Shown: piece by piece, positions 1 to 8,095 of the stretch | How the letters are laid out: every line of letters starts with the position of its first letter | How positions within the stretch are numbered: the first letter of the stretch is position 1 | Assembly (NCBI GenBank): GCA_002551355.1 | Contig: NTHE01000035.1 | Coordinates: 1 to 64,000 of the forward strand | Length of the DNA stretch: 64,000 nt | Direction of reading: 5' to 3' | From: Streptomyces sp. man185 | GTDB lineage: Bacteria > Actinomycetota > Actinomycetes > Streptomycetales > Streptomycetaceae | Notes under the pieces: model-generated | Told to the model about the DNA's origin: nothing | Database searches by the model: none | What the model saw: the letters and a program-made list of their open reading frames with translations, nothing else | Position numbers and translations under genes: made by a program

Positions 1-426
1 GGCGGGGGCGGCGGGATCGACCGGGGCACCGGCCGGGCCGCGGCCGCCGAGCGGACCCCGGCCGTCGAGCGCAAGCCCAGGAGCCCGGTGCGCTGCCGGG
101 TCTGCGGACGGACGCTCACCGACGCGGGCGAGATGAAGCTGATGCGCTGCGAGGAGTGCCCCTCGGACATGGACGAGGCGCTGTACGAGCGGCTGTACGA
201 CTGGCGCGCGGGCCAGGCGGCCCTGCTCGGTCAGCCGGACTACTGCGTGTTCACCGAGAAGACCCTCATGGCGATCGCCGAGGCCGTGCCGTCCACCGAG
301 GGCGAGCTCGTCGTCATCGCCGGCGTCGGCAACCGGAAACTGACCCGCTTCGGCCCCGACGTTCTGGCTATCTGCGCAGGTGAGGCGCTTGATGGCGAGC
401 CCGAGGAGGGCGACGACGAGACATGA
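1..426 (+). CDS. uvrD2: UvrD2-type ATP-dependent DNA helicase, C-terminal part (5' end outside window)
   Basis: An open frame runs from base 1 to the TGA at 424-426, so only the last ~141 residues of a longer protein are present. Two Cys pairs (CRVC and CEEC) form a probable zinc-binding module. After it comes an HRDC-like helical domain with FTEKTLMAIAE and the hairpin-like VIAGVGNRKLTRFG, then an acidic tail. This Cys cluster plus HRDC is the C-terminus of actinobacterial UvrD2, a superfamily 1 helicase of DNA repair; the ATPase motifs lie upstream of the window. Its position just before wblC/whiB7 matches the order known in actinobacteria. The wblC promoter starts about 15 nt after the stop, with no terminator between them. 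Confidence 0.82.
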   Translation, partial: GGGGGIDRGTGRAAAAERTPAVERKPRSPVRCRVCGRTLTDAGEMKLMRCEECPSDMDEALYERLYDWRAGQAALLGQPDYCVFTEKTLMAIAEAVPSTEGELVVIAGVGNRKLTRFGPDVLAICAGEALDGEPEEGDDET

Positions 427-440
427 GAAAAACTCGTCCA

Positions 441-479
441 GAAAATAGTTTGCGCGCGCACCAGTCGTCACCATAGGTT
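441..479 (+). promoter_or_regulatory. Candidate WhiB7/WblC-autoregulated promoter of wblC
   Basis: An AT-rich block (gaaaatag, 441-448) sits immediately upstream of a -35 hexamer TTGCGC (450-455). An 18-nt spacer leads to a -10 hexamer TAGGTT (474-479). WhiB7-dependent promoters are known to carry an AT-rich patch just upstream of the -35, bound by the WhiB7 AT-hook. The layout fits autoregulation of the wblC gene downstream. The sequence match is direct; the function is inferred. Confidence 0.6.
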
Positions 480-592
480 CTTAACCACGGGAACAGCGAC
501 TTCTCTGAAGCCCTGAATCCGTGCTGTACTTATCCGAATACGCAGGACCGGCCCCGGCCGGTCCCATGAGACGCCGAGAGGAGGCGATTGAA

Positions 593-919
593 GTGATCAG
601 CATCATCGAAACCCAGAAAATGACCGATCTCTCGGTCGTCTCCGCCTGCTCGCTCGGCCTCACCCGCTCCTCGGTTGCCTCGCTTCACGCCACCGGTCTG
701 TCCGGCATCTCTGCCGCCCGTCCGCTGTCCCTGGCGAGCCTCCCCGTGATGCGGGAGCGCAATGAGCGACCGATCGAGGCACCGGCGGCAGCAGTAGTGA
801 AGGCAGCACAGGCTCAGGCCTATGCCTTTGCGGCAGCCGGTGCCGGAGTCAAGACGCAGACGCAGCACCACACGATGTGGGCCTTCCGTGGGCCTGAACC
901 CTGGAGCGATCCAGCCTGA
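593..919 (+). CDS. Upstream ORF in the wblC leader (regulatory leader peptide, ~108 codons)
   Basis: A GTG at 593 follows a strong Shine-Dalgarno (AGGAGG, 578-583). The frame continues to TGA at 917-919, encoding about 108 residues rich in Ala, Ser and Leu with no recognisable domain. An ATG at 566 is in frame but has no ribosome site. Its stop lies 25 nt before the terminator hairpin at 944. Short hairpins overlap its end: CCTGAT (915-920) with ATCAGG (926-931), and GGCCTGAA (891-898), which could pair with the 5' arm of the terminator (940-948). This is the geometry expected of ribosome-dependent attenuation, which has been reported for whiB7/wblC leaders. The peptide itself probably has no other function. 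Confidence 0.6.
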   Translation: MISIIETQKMTDLSVVSACSLGLTRSSVASLHATGLSGISAARPLSLASLPVMRERNERPIEAPAAAVVKAAQAQAYAFAAAGAGVKTQTQHHTMWAFRGPEPWSDPA

Positions 920-943
920 TCCAGCATCAGGCCGGCGCCTTCA

Positions 944-985
944 GGGCCGCGGAACCCCACTCGGGATCCGCGGCCCTTTTGTTTT
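944..985 (+). terminator. Intrinsic terminator/attenuator in the wblC leader
   Basis: A perfect 10-bp stem, GGGCCGCGGA (944-953) with TCCGCGGCCC (967-976), has a 13-nt loop and is followed directly by TTTTGTTTT (977-985). This is a textbook Rho-independent terminator, unusual for Streptomyces in having a real T-tract. It lies after the leader ORF and about 110 nt before the wblC start, so it is expected to block wblC transcription unless translation of the leader is disturbed. Confidence 0.8.
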
Positions 986-1095
986 GTCCGAACGGACGAG
1001 ACGGAACGAAGGAGCCTCGGGACAAGCAGGACCTGGTACCAGCAGCCGCCAACCGGCCAACAGGCCGGCACGACCAGACGAGGACACCACCCGCC

Positions 1096-1464
1096 GTGCA
1101 CATCGAAACGCACGCCCCGTCAGTACCGCTTTCCACCCCGATCTCGCCGCCCGGCTCCACGGAGGACTCCACCTTGACCCCGCTCACCACGCTCACCGCG
1201 CTCGACGACGCCATCGAGAACCTCGGCGTGCCCGTCCCGTGCCGCTCCTACGACCCCGAGGTCTTCTTCGCCGAGTCGCCCGCCGACGTCGAGTACGCCA
1301 AGTCCCTCTGCCGCACCTGCCCGCTCGTCGAGGCCTGCCTCGCCGGCGCGAAGGACCGCCGCGAGCCGTGGGGTGTCTGGGGCGGCGAGCTCTTCGTCCA
1401 GGGTGTCGTCGTAGCCCGCAAGCGTCCGCGTGGCCGTCCGCGCAAGAACCCGGTCGCCGCGTGA
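1096..1464 (+). CDS. wblC: WhiB-family transcriptional regulator WblC (WhiB7)
   Basis: A 122-residue WhiB-like iron-sulfur protein. Four Cys ligands are visible: Cys in VPCRSYDPE, then SLCRTCPLVEAC. They are followed by the GVWGGE turn and a basic AT-hook (RKRPRGRPRKN) near the C-terminus, which is diagnostic of the WhiB7/WblC subclass. WhiB7 binds the primary sigma factor and the AT-rich patch upstream of -35 elements and induces ribosome-protection, efflux and antibiotic-modification genes after translation stress. The GTG at 1096 gives the usual 122-residue length; longer in-frame starts would run into the terminator. The long leader, uORF and attenuator upstream show how it is controlled. 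Confidence 0.93.
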   Translation: MHIETHAPSVPLSTPISPPGSTEDSTLTPLTTLTALDDAIENLGVPVPCRSYDPEVFFAESPADVEYAKSLCRTCPLVEACLAGAKDRREPWGVWGGELFVQGVVVARKRPRGRPRKNPVAA

Positions 1465-1556
1465 CCGCGACCTGTGGGGTCCCCGCCCCCACACACCGTC
1501 TGCGCCTCGGAACGATCGACCGCCCCCACACACATGACCCTCGGAATCAGGCACCA

Positions 1557-1820
1557 ATGATCACCCCCACGAAGGAGCCCGTCGGCTCCGCCACCCCCGA
1601 CGTCACCATCATCGGCGCGAACGACTCGCGTCAGAACAGGACCCGCGAAATGCAACTCATCCCAGAAGCCCTGGCTCGTGCGCATATGCACGACCGCCTG
1701 CGGGAGGCCCAGGAGGACCGCCAGTCGGCCCGCCTGATGGCCGCCCGCCGGATGCAGCGCCGGGCGGAGCGCGCCTCGCTGCGCGCCCGCCGCGCGCTGG
1801 CCATGGCGGTCATGCACTGA
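1557..1820 (+). CDS. Small basic hypothetical protein
   Basis: An 87-residue ORF starts 93 nt after wblC on the same strand. The second half is highly basic and helical (Arg/Ala rich: RRMQRRAERASLRARRALAM), like a family of short Streptomyces proteins of unknown function. The N-terminal 31 residues are unremarkable. An in-frame ATG at 1650 would give a 56-residue form starting MQLIPEALARAHMHD, which looks like the conserved part and may be the real start. Neither start has a strong ribosome site. Codon use is Streptomyces-like. No function can be assigned. Confidence 0.6.
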   Translation: MITPTKEPVGSATPDVTIIGANDSRQNRTREMQLIPEALARAHMHDRLREAQEDRQSARLMAARRMQRRAERASLRARRALAMAVMH

Positions 1821-1973
1821 CCTGTGCAGCCATCACCCCACCGCGGGGCCGTCCGGACACGGGCGGCCCCGCGGTGCGTTGTGCCCTCGGCGATCCGGTC
1901 GCGGGGATATCGTCAGGAGGTGGACGAGGCGACCCATCCCCCCGAACAGCCCGAACAGCCCGCCGAGGGAAGC

Positions 1974-2132
1974 ATGGTGTGCGCCCGGTGCGGTACCGCC
2001 GCCGAAGGCGACACCGTCCCCGTGACCTGGCTCAGCGCCGTGGAGGACGGGCGCCGTCTCCACTTCTGCGAGAGCTGCGCCCGCCTCCACATCCGCGCGA
2101 TCGAGAGCCGCCTCGACTCCCTCTGGTGGTAA
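1974..2132 (+). CDS. Small zinc-ribbon-like protein
   Basis: A 52-residue protein with two CxxC pairs (CARCG and CESCA, about 27 residues apart), consistent with one structural zinc site, and a conserved-looking C-terminal helix ending ESRLDSLWW. The ATG at 1974 is chosen because GAGGGA lies 5 nt upstream. A GTG at 1920 in the same frame would add 18 Pro/Glu-rich residues but has AGGAGG directly abutting it with no spacing. Short two-CxxC proteins of this kind are common in Streptomyces and have no known role. It may form an operon with the preceding gene. Confidence 0.6.
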   Translation: MVCARCGTAAEGDTVPVTWLSAVEDGRRLHFCESCARLHIRAIESRLDSLWW

Positions 2133-2154
2133 CCGCGGAAGCGTGCGGCCCTCC

Positions 2155-3546
2155 CTACGCCTGGACTGCCTCCCCCTCCGGTGTGTCGGCGAGGAACCCC
2201 GGCAACCACGCTTCGAGCTCGTCGCGCAGCCGCACCGTCGCGCCGAGCTGGCACAGCACCCCGATCGTGCTGAGCGTCACCCGGTGTATCAGGACGTAGG
2301 ACGGGGGGAGGTTCAGCTGCCTGCCGAGCTGATGGGCGGGGGAGCGGGGGTCGGCTATCCGGGCCGCCTGGTCACGGATCCAGCCACGGGTGAAGGTGAA
2401 CTCCTCCACCTGCGTGGGCTCGATGATCGGGAGCAGGTAGTCGAGGACCTCGTCCGGGTCCAGGTCGATCGACTCCTTCACGAAGTTCTCTTCGCGCAGC
2501 AGCCCGTACACCCCCGCCGCGTCGCCCTCCAGCGTCAGCCGCAACGAGTCGCCGATGGTCCGCGGCAGGCCGCCCGGAAGCCGGTCGACCGTGCCGAAGT
2601 CCAGCACCCCCAACCGCCACGAGCCGACCGCGCCGCCTTCCTCCTCCGCATGCTCCGCGTCCTTTGCCACCGGGGGCAGCAGCCGGAAGTTGCCCGGATG
2701 CGGGTCGGCGTGCAGCAGTCCGGTGCGTGCCGGACCGGAGAAGAGGAAGCGGGCCAGCAGCTGCCCCGCCCGGTCCCGCTGATCCGCCGTACCCTCCACG
2801 ATGACCTCGGACAGCGGGATCCCGTCGATCCACTCCGTCACCAGCACCTGGTCGGACTGGTGCACCACCTGGGGGATCACCACGTCCGGGTCGTCCGCGA
2901 ACTCCGCCGCGTGCTCCCGCTGCGCCTGCGCCTCCAGCTCGTAGTCCAGCTCCTCCGACACCCGGTCGCGCAGCTCCTTGATCAGCGGCTTGATGTCCAT
3001 CCCCGGGACCAGCGGACCGAGCAGCCGGGCGAACCGGCTGAGCTGCGTGAGGTCGGAGAGCAGCGCCTCGCCCGCGCCGGGATACTGCACCTTCACGGCG
3101 ACATCACGGCCGTCGTGCCACACCGCCCGGTGCACCTGCCCGATCGAGGCGGCAGCCGCCGGAGTGTCCTCGAACTCCAGGAAATACTCCCGCCAGTCCT
3201 CCCCGATCCGTGTCGCCAGCACCTCGTGGACCGTGCGCGCGGGCAGCGGCGGCGCGGCCTCCTGGAGCTTGGTCAGCGCGGCCCGGTAGGGCCCGGCGAT
3301 CTCCTCGGGCAGGGCCGACTCGAAGACGGAGAGGGCCTGGCCCAGCTTCATGGCCCCGCCCTTCAACTCGCCCAGGGTCTTGAACAACTGGTCCGCCGTG
3401 CGCTGCTGCACCTCACGGGCGACCAGCTCGGCCGACTTTCCGCCGATCCGCTTGCCCAGACCCCAGGTGGCACGGCCGGCGAAGCCGAGCGGAAGCGCGG
3501 CCAGCTTGGCCGTACGCGTAACCGCCTTCCGGGGAAGATCAGACAT
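2155..3546 (-). CDS. ABC1/UbiB-family atypical protein kinase-like protein (AarF domain)
   Basis: A 463-residue member of the ABC1/ADCK/UbiB family. Visible hallmarks are the KxGQ-type motif KLGQ (residues ~67-70), the Ala-rich loop replacing the glycine-rich loop with SIGQVHRA (~131-141), VAVKVQYPG with the conserved Lys (~152), the catalytic segment HADPHPGNF and the metal-binding LDFG. Family members support quinone or lipid metabolism through an unusual ATPase/kinase activity and are often membrane-associated; the substrate here is unknown. Start ATG at 3546. It runs away from the ThiF-like gene, about 60 nt downstream of its stop, probably in one transcription unit. Confidence 0.88.
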   Translation of the reverse strand: MSDLPRKAVTRTAKLAALPLGFAGRATWGLGKRIGGKSAELVAREVQQRTADQLFKTLGELKGGAMKLGQALSVFESALPEEIAGPYRAALTKLQEAAPPLPARTVHEVLATRIGEDWREYFLEFEDTPAAAASIGQVHRAVWHDGRDVAVKVQYPGAGEALLSDLTQLSRFARLLGPLVPGMDIKPLIKELRDRVSEELDYELEAQAQREHAAEFADDPDVVIPQVVHQSDQVLVTEWIDGIPLSEVIVEGTADQRDRAGQLLARFLFSGPARTGLLHADPHPGNFRLLPPVAKDAEHAEEEGGAVGSWRLGVLDFGTVDRLPGGLPRTIGDSLRLTLEGDAAGVYGLLREENFVKESIDLDPDEVLDYLLPIIEPTQVEEFTFTRGWIRDQAARIADPRSPAHQLGRQLNLPPSYVLIHRVTLSTIGVLCQLGATVRLRDELEAWLPGFLADTPEGEAVQA

Positions 3547-3609
3547 GTGCCCCTCCAGTTCCCAGACTGCCGTGCCGCTCGGCCTCCGGTGTCGCTCCGG
3601 CGGCGGCGG

Positions 3610-4788
3610 TCACCCCGCCATTGTGTCCTGCGCCGGAAGCGCACCGGAGGCCCGTTCCCTTCCAGTGCCTCCGGCCGCCCCGCAGGAGCAGTCCGCATGC
3701 GGGCCGATCTGCTCGGAACGCCAGTCCAGCAGGGGCAGAGCGGCCTCCCAGCGAGCTCCGGTACAGGCGGGGAGATCCCCGTCCAGAAACGCCAGGGCAT
3801 GTGCCGCGGCGAGACCGGCGACCGCCGTCGCGAGCCCCAGATCGCAGGCGGGCACCGCACCCCGCCGTCCGGAACGCCACTGCGCCAGCATCCGGGGCCA
3901 CTGCGGATCCCGGTCCGCACGGTGCAGCTCCAGGCAGCCCGCGCAGCCGGTGCCCCCGGGCAGGACGAGCGGCCCGACCACCCCTGTGGCCTCGATCACC
4001 CCCGCATAGAGATGAGGAGTGCCCGACGCGATCCAGGGCCCGGCCGTGTCCGCGACGGGTGCGTACACCGCGAGGCCGTCGCGGGGCGCGACGATGATCA
4101 GGGACAGGCCGGGCGGCTGTCCGGCGCTCCCCGCCAGGTCGGCTCCCGACGGCTCTCCCCCCGTCCCCTTCGTCCTCGCCCGCCGGGGAGCGGGCCCGGG
4201 TGCGGAACGGCGGACGAGCCGACGGGCCGCCACATCGCGCCGTTCCCCCACGGACGCCGGAGGGAGGCCCCCGGGCGCCACGTCCCACGGCTCGGCCCGG
4301 CCCCCGTCGAGCACCTCCACCTGCCCCACCCCCGCACCGGACAGCACCGAGGCGATGGACGCCCCGACCCTGCCCGCGCCCCGCACCTGGACCCGCATCG
4401 CCCGCCGGGCACCCATCCGGCGCAGCCCACCGCCCGGCTCGGGCCGGACGACCGACAGCGAGGCCACGTCGGGACGCTGGCGGTCCATCACTTCGGCACG
4501 GCGGCGCAGCACATCGGCTTCCGGGCCCGCCGACCTGGGGTCGTCCAGGAGTCCTGCATCCGCCAACCGGCCGAGCAGGACCTCCACATGATGTTCCGAC
4601 AGGTCCAGGGCGCGTGCCTGTTCGTGCAGCAGCGGCAGCCCCCGCGTGCCGTCGAGCAGTTCCAGAAAGCTTCCCGTGGCGAGGTCCACCGGACCGAGCG
4701 TCACGGCATGTGCGGGTGTCACACCGAACTGCACGGTGTTCCGTCCACGCCAGGCGCGCCGCAGTGCGGGCTTCAGCATCGGATACAC
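3610..4788 (-). CDS. ThiF/E1-like adenylyltransferase-fold protein, probably divergent
   Basis: A 392-residue protein with a Rossmann-like GAGRVGASIASVL segment (~residue 135) and a C-terminal half typical of ThiF/HesA proteins: GPLVLPGGTGCAGCLELHR, then a Cys-rich end (HADCSCGAAGG), suggesting a zinc site built from the CxxC and CxC pairs. The N-terminal ~120 residues resemble a winged-helix precursor-binding module. A long Pro/Arg-rich stretch interrupts the middle, and I do not see the usual Arg-finger/Asp pattern of an active adenylating enzyme. It could be a regulatory or partner-protein form. No precursor peptide or YcaO gene is adjacent. GTG start at 4788. Confidence 0.65.
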   Translation of the reverse strand: MYPMLKPALRRAWRGRNTVQFGVTPAHAVTLGPVDLATGSFLELLDGTRGLPLLHEQARALDLSEHHVEVLLGRLADAGLLDDPRSAGPEADVLRRRAEVMDRQRPDVASLSVVRPEPGGGLRRMGARRAMRVQVRGAGRVGASIASVLSGAGVGQVEVLDGGRAEPWDVAPGGLPPASVGERRDVAARRLVRRSAPGPAPRRARTKGTGGEPSGADLAGSAGQPPGLSLIIVAPRDGLAVYAPVADTAGPWIASGTPHLYAGVIEATGVVGPLVLPGGTGCAGCLELHRADRDPQWPRMLAQWRSGRRGAVPACDLGLATAVAGLAAAHALAFLDGDLPACTGARWEAALPLLDWRSEQIGPHADCSCGAAGGTGRERASGALPAQDTMAG

Positions 4789-5001
4789 GACTTCTCCCCC
4801 CGAGCGGTGTCGCGGGCGCGGATCGCCCGCAGACCGGATGATCCGCGGACTTTCCGCAGGACCACCGTCAGAATGCGGGCCTGCTTCGAACCGTGCGCGG
4901 AGTTGTCCACAGGCGCAGGCTGCTCATCGTGCAATCCGCGGATCGCAGTCAGCCGTTCCCGGGGCGGGACTTCCCCCACGGACAGCGGGTAACGTCGTGG
5001 C

Positions 5002-5625
5002 GTGCCCGTCGACCCGTCGTCCGGCTTCGCCGGGGAGACCCCCGCGCGCAGCGCCGGAAGCCATCAGCGCAGCGCGGCAGCCCATCCGCCCCGCGCTTCG
5101 GTGACGAGCGCGGTCGAGGTCCGCAGGAGCACCCGGCGCAGGAAGTCGGTCTCCGCCTACCGGGAGGGCGACCGCACGATCGTGCTCATCCCCGCCCGGA
5201 TGTCGGAGGCGGAGGAGCGGCGCTGGGTGGGCGTGATGCTGGACAAGCTCGCCGCCCAGGAGAACAAGCGCGTCCTGGGCGACACGGAGCTGGAGGAGCG
5301 TGCCGCACGGCTGTCCGCCCAGTATTTCGACGGTCGCGCCAGGCCCGTCTCGGTGCGCTGGGTGACCAACCAGAACACCCGCTGGGGTTCGTGCACCCCC
5401 GCCGAGGGCAGCATCAGGCTCTCGCACCGGCTGCAGGGCATGCCGGAGTACGTCGTCGACTACGTGCTCCTCCACGAGCTGGCGCATCTGCTCGTTCCCG
5501 GGCACGGTCCGGGGTTCTGGCGGCTGCTGGAGGCGTATCCGCGCACCGAGCGCGCCCGCGGGTATCTGGAAGGCGTGGTGGCGGCCGATCAGCTGCCCCA
5601 GCTGCCCGCCGCCCGCGAGGAGTGA
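5002..5625 (+). CDS. SprT/YgjP-like zinc metalloprotease (DUF45, M48-type)
   Basis: A 207-residue protein whose C-terminal half carries the YgjP/DUF45 signature. It has VTNQNTRWGSC (typical RWGSC strand) followed by YVVDYVLLHELAHLLVPGHGPGFW, in which HELAH is the zinc-binding HExxH and the later His is the third ligand candidate. The first ~50 residues are low-complexity and basic and could be partly untranslated: GTG 5002 has no convincing ribosome site. The gene is divergent from the ThiF-like gene, leaving 213 nt for both promoters. The substrate is unknown; relatives are often annotated as M48-family or predicted metal-dependent hydrolases. Confidence 0.8.
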   Translation: MPVDPSSGFAGETPARSAGSHQRSAAAHPPRASVTSAVEVRRSTRRRKSVSAYREGDRTIVLIPARMSEAEERRWVGVMLDKLAAQENKRVLGDTELEERAARLSAQYFDGRARPVSVRWVTNQNTRWGSCTPAEGSIRLSHRLQGMPEYVVDYVLLHELAHLLVPGHGPGFWRLLEAYPRTERARGYLEGVVAADQLPQLPAAREE

Positions 5626-5746
5626 CGGGAAGTCGTCCCCGTTCGCCGATTCTGTACCGGGTGTGTACCGGCTTGGTCCGTTGTCCTCGTTTGCGGTTAG
5701 CCTGACGCGACGCATTTACCTTCGGGATGGGGGACGGTCGTTACGC

Positions 5747-7384
5747 ATGGCCAGGGAATTCCAACGCGGCCACAAGGCCAAGATCAGTGATCTCACGCAA
5801 GGGACGGATCTGTACGTAGGTGTGCAGATCGCGGCACCGGGGTTGACGTTCGACATCAGTTGCTTCGGTCTCGACGCCAACGAGCAGCTCTCCGACGACC
5901 GGTACTTCATCTTCTTCAATCAGCCGAAATCGCCCGAGGAGTCCATCCAGCTCCTCGGCGCGCAGTCCGGTGACACCGAGTCCTTCCGCGTCACGCTCGA
6001 CCGCATTCCGGCGGCCATCCAGAAGCTCTCCTTCACCGCGACGCTCGACGGCGCCGGGCAGATGTCCCAGATCGGCCCCGGGTACATCCGGATCGTCGCG
6101 GGCGGCGAGGAAGTGGTGAGGTACGCCTTCACCGGGTCGGAGTTCACCACCGAGCGCGCGGTGATGCTCGGCGACTTCTATCTGAAGGACGTGTGGCGTT
6201 TCGCCGCCGTCGGCCAAGGCTTCGACGGCGGTCTCGACGCGCTCCTGAAGAACTTCGGCGGCGAGGTCGCCGAGGAAGAGGCGCCGCCCGCCGCCGCACC
6301 GGCCGCCGCCCCGGGCTTCGCCCCGCCGGCCCAGGCCGCCGCACCCCCGGCCTTCGGCGCGCCGCCCGCCCCCCAGGCTCCGCAGGCCGCACCGTCCTTC
6401 GGCGCCCCGTCCGCGCCCGCTCCGCCGCCCGCGCCGCAGCAGCCGATGCACGCCGCGCCGACGATCGCGGCCCCGCTTGCCCCCCAGGCTCCGCAGGCCC
6501 CCGTGGCTCCGCAGGCGCCCCAGGCCCCGTCCCCGTACGGCCAGCCCCAGCAGCCGCACTTCGGCCAGGTCCCGGGTCAGAGTGCCCCGCCCGCCCCGCC
6601 CTTCGGCCAGCAGGCCCCCGCTCCCTACGGTCAGCCCGCGCCGTCCCCGTTCGGTCAGCAGCCCCCCGGCGGTATGCCTCCGGGCGTCCCGCAGGGCGTG
6701 CCCCAGGGAGTGCCGGCCGCGGGCGCGGGTCTTCAGGCGGCTCTGCAGCCGTTCAAGGAGACCGCGACCGGGCAGCGCTGGACCCCGCAGAACCAGCAGC
6801 TCATGCGGGTCGACCTGACCATGGGCGGATCCGGAGTCCTGGCCCGCCAGGGCAGCATGGTGATGTATCAGGGCAAGGTCGACTTCGGCTACAAGAGTGC
6901 CGGTTTCGTCGGCCGCGCCGTGGGTAACGCCACCGGCCAGGAGATGCAGCTGATGCGCTGTACGGGCCGAGGCCAGGTCTTCCTCGCCGAGGAGGGCTCG
7001 CACCTGCACCCGATCGAACTGCAGGGCGACGGCATCTGCGTCTCCGCCGAGAGCGTCCTCGCCTTCGACGAGTCCCTCCAGTACGAGGTCCGCCGGGTCG
7101 AGGGGCACGGCATCCCGGGCGGCGCCCTGTTCACCATGCTGTTCCAGGGCACCGGCACCGTGATCGTGAAGACCCACGGCACCCCGGTCGTCCTGCCGGT
7201 CACGCCCACCACGTTCGCCGACTGCAACGCCGTCGTCGCGTGGTCGGCCGCCTCCCAGGTGATCGTCTCCAGCCAGGTCCGGCTGCGCCGCAACGCGTAC
7301 CCCGGACACAGCGGGGAGACCGTGAACCTCCAGTTCCGGGGAGCCCCCGGCAACTTCATCGTCGTCCAGCCCTACGAGGTCTGA
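5747..7384 (+). CDS. TerD-domain / AIM24-domain fusion protein
   Basis: A 545-residue protein in three parts. Residues 1-190 are a TerD (tellurium-resistance/stress) domain with DISCFGLDANEQLSDDRYF and FFNQP, typical of the calcium-binding TerD fold. Residues ~195-345 are a Pro/Ala/Gln linker of degenerate APQAPQ and PYGQP repeats. Residues ~350-545 are an AIM24-like beta domain (QLMRVDLTMGGSGVLARQGSMVMYQG, GRGQVFLAEEG). TerD proteins act in chemical-stress and membrane-associated complexes; bacterial AIM24 proteins are poorly understood. ATG 5747 has GGGGA upstream; the longer in-frame start at 5663 is unlikely. It heads a three-gene unit of AIM24 proteins. Confidence 0.88.
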   Translation: MAREFQRGHKAKISDLTQGTDLYVGVQIAAPGLTFDISCFGLDANEQLSDDRYFIFFNQPKSPEESIQLLGAQSGDTESFRVTLDRIPAAIQKLSFTATLDGAGQMSQIGPGYIRIVAGGEEVVRYAFTGSEFTTERAVMLGDFYLKDVWRFAAVGQGFDGGLDALLKNFGGEVAEEEAPPAAAPAAAPGFAPPAQAAAPPAFGAPPAPQAPQAAPSFGAPSAPAPPPAPQQPMHAAPTIAAPLAPQAPQAPVAPQAPQAPSPYGQPQQPHFGQVPGQSAPPAPPFGQQAPAPYGQPAPSPFGQQPPGGMPPGVPQGVPQGVPAAGAGLQAALQPFKETATGQRWTPQNQQLMRVDLTMGGSGVLARQGSMVMYQGKVDFGYKSAGFVGRAVGNATGQEMQLMRCTGRGQVFLAEEGSHLHPIELQGDGICVSAESVLAFDESLQYEVRRVEGHGIPGGALFTMLFQGTGTVIVKTHGTPVVLPVTPTTFADCNAVVAWSAASQVIVSSQVRLRRNAYPGHSGETVNLQFRGAPGNFIVVQPYEV

Positions 7385-7395
7385 GGGAGCCCGTC

Positions 7396-8076
7396 ATGAA
7401 TCAGCAACTCGCGGGCTTCGCCCCGACCCCCGTCACGGCCCGGATGGAGAACCACGGCAAGACCATGCTCAAGGTCGCCATGGCCACCGGGCAGGACCTC
7501 TACGCGCGCACCGGCTCGATGGTGGCGTACGAGGGCTTCATCCAGTACGAGCCCAACCCGCCGGCCGTCCGGCAGATCGCCTCCCAGTGGATCACCGGCG
7601 AGGGCGCACCCGTCATGAAGTGCTCCGGCGACGGGCTGCTCTACCTCGCCGACTACGGCGCCGACGTGGTGGTCATCAACCTGGACAACGACTCCCTCTC
7701 CGTCAACGGCACCAACCTCCTCGCCTTCGACGCCCACCTCACCTGGGGCGTCGAGAAGGTCAAGGGGCTGGCCAAGTTCGCCGGACAGGGCTTGTGGAAC
7801 GTCGTCGTCCAGGGCACCGGATGGGTCGCCATCACCTCTCGGGGCACCCCGATCGTCGTCGACTGCGGACGCGGCGAGGACGAGACGTACGTCGACCCGG
7901 ACGCGCTCGTCGCCTGGTCCCCGAACCTCAAGGTGAAGGGCAAGCGCAGCTTCAAGGCCGGCTCGCTGATCGGCCGCGGCAGCGGCGAGGCGTATCAGAT
8001 GGCCTTCTCCGGCCAGGGCATCGTCGTCGTCCAGCCGAGCGAGGACAGCACGGACCGGCTGCGGATCCGGAACTGA
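7396..8076 (+). CDS. AIM24-family protein
   Basis: A 226-residue stand-alone AIM24 domain starting 12 nt after the TerD-AIM24 gene, with GGGAG before the ATG. Shared features with its neighbours are the strand MLKVAMATGQDLYARTGSMVAYEG, GDGLLYLADYGADVVVINL and the C-terminal QGIVVVQPSE. No signal peptide, membrane segment or catalytic motif is visible. The family takes its name from a mitochondrial inner-membrane assembly factor; bacterial homologues (YjeQ-unrelated, DUF124 in older naming) have no settled role. The tight spacing implies co-translation with both flanking genes. Confidence 0.88.
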   Translation: MNQQLAGFAPTPVTARMENHGKTMLKVAMATGQDLYARTGSMVAYEGFIQYEPNPPAVRQIASQWITGEGAPVMKCSGDGLLYLADYGADVVVINLDNDSLSVNGTNLLAFDAHLTWGVEKVKGLAKFAGQGLWNVVVQGTGWVAITSRGTPIVVDCGRGEDETYVDPDALVAWSPNLKVKGKRSFKAGSLIGRGSGEAYQMAFSGQGIVVVQPSEDSTDRLRIRN

Positions 8077-8095
8077 CGGGGAGGGAGAACACATC

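Noticed and set aside
2143..4992. 949-codon + strand open frame
   Set aside because: It is antisense to the UbiB-like and ThiF-like genes and arises from GC-rich third positions; it has no domain, and the opposite frames have clear motifs.
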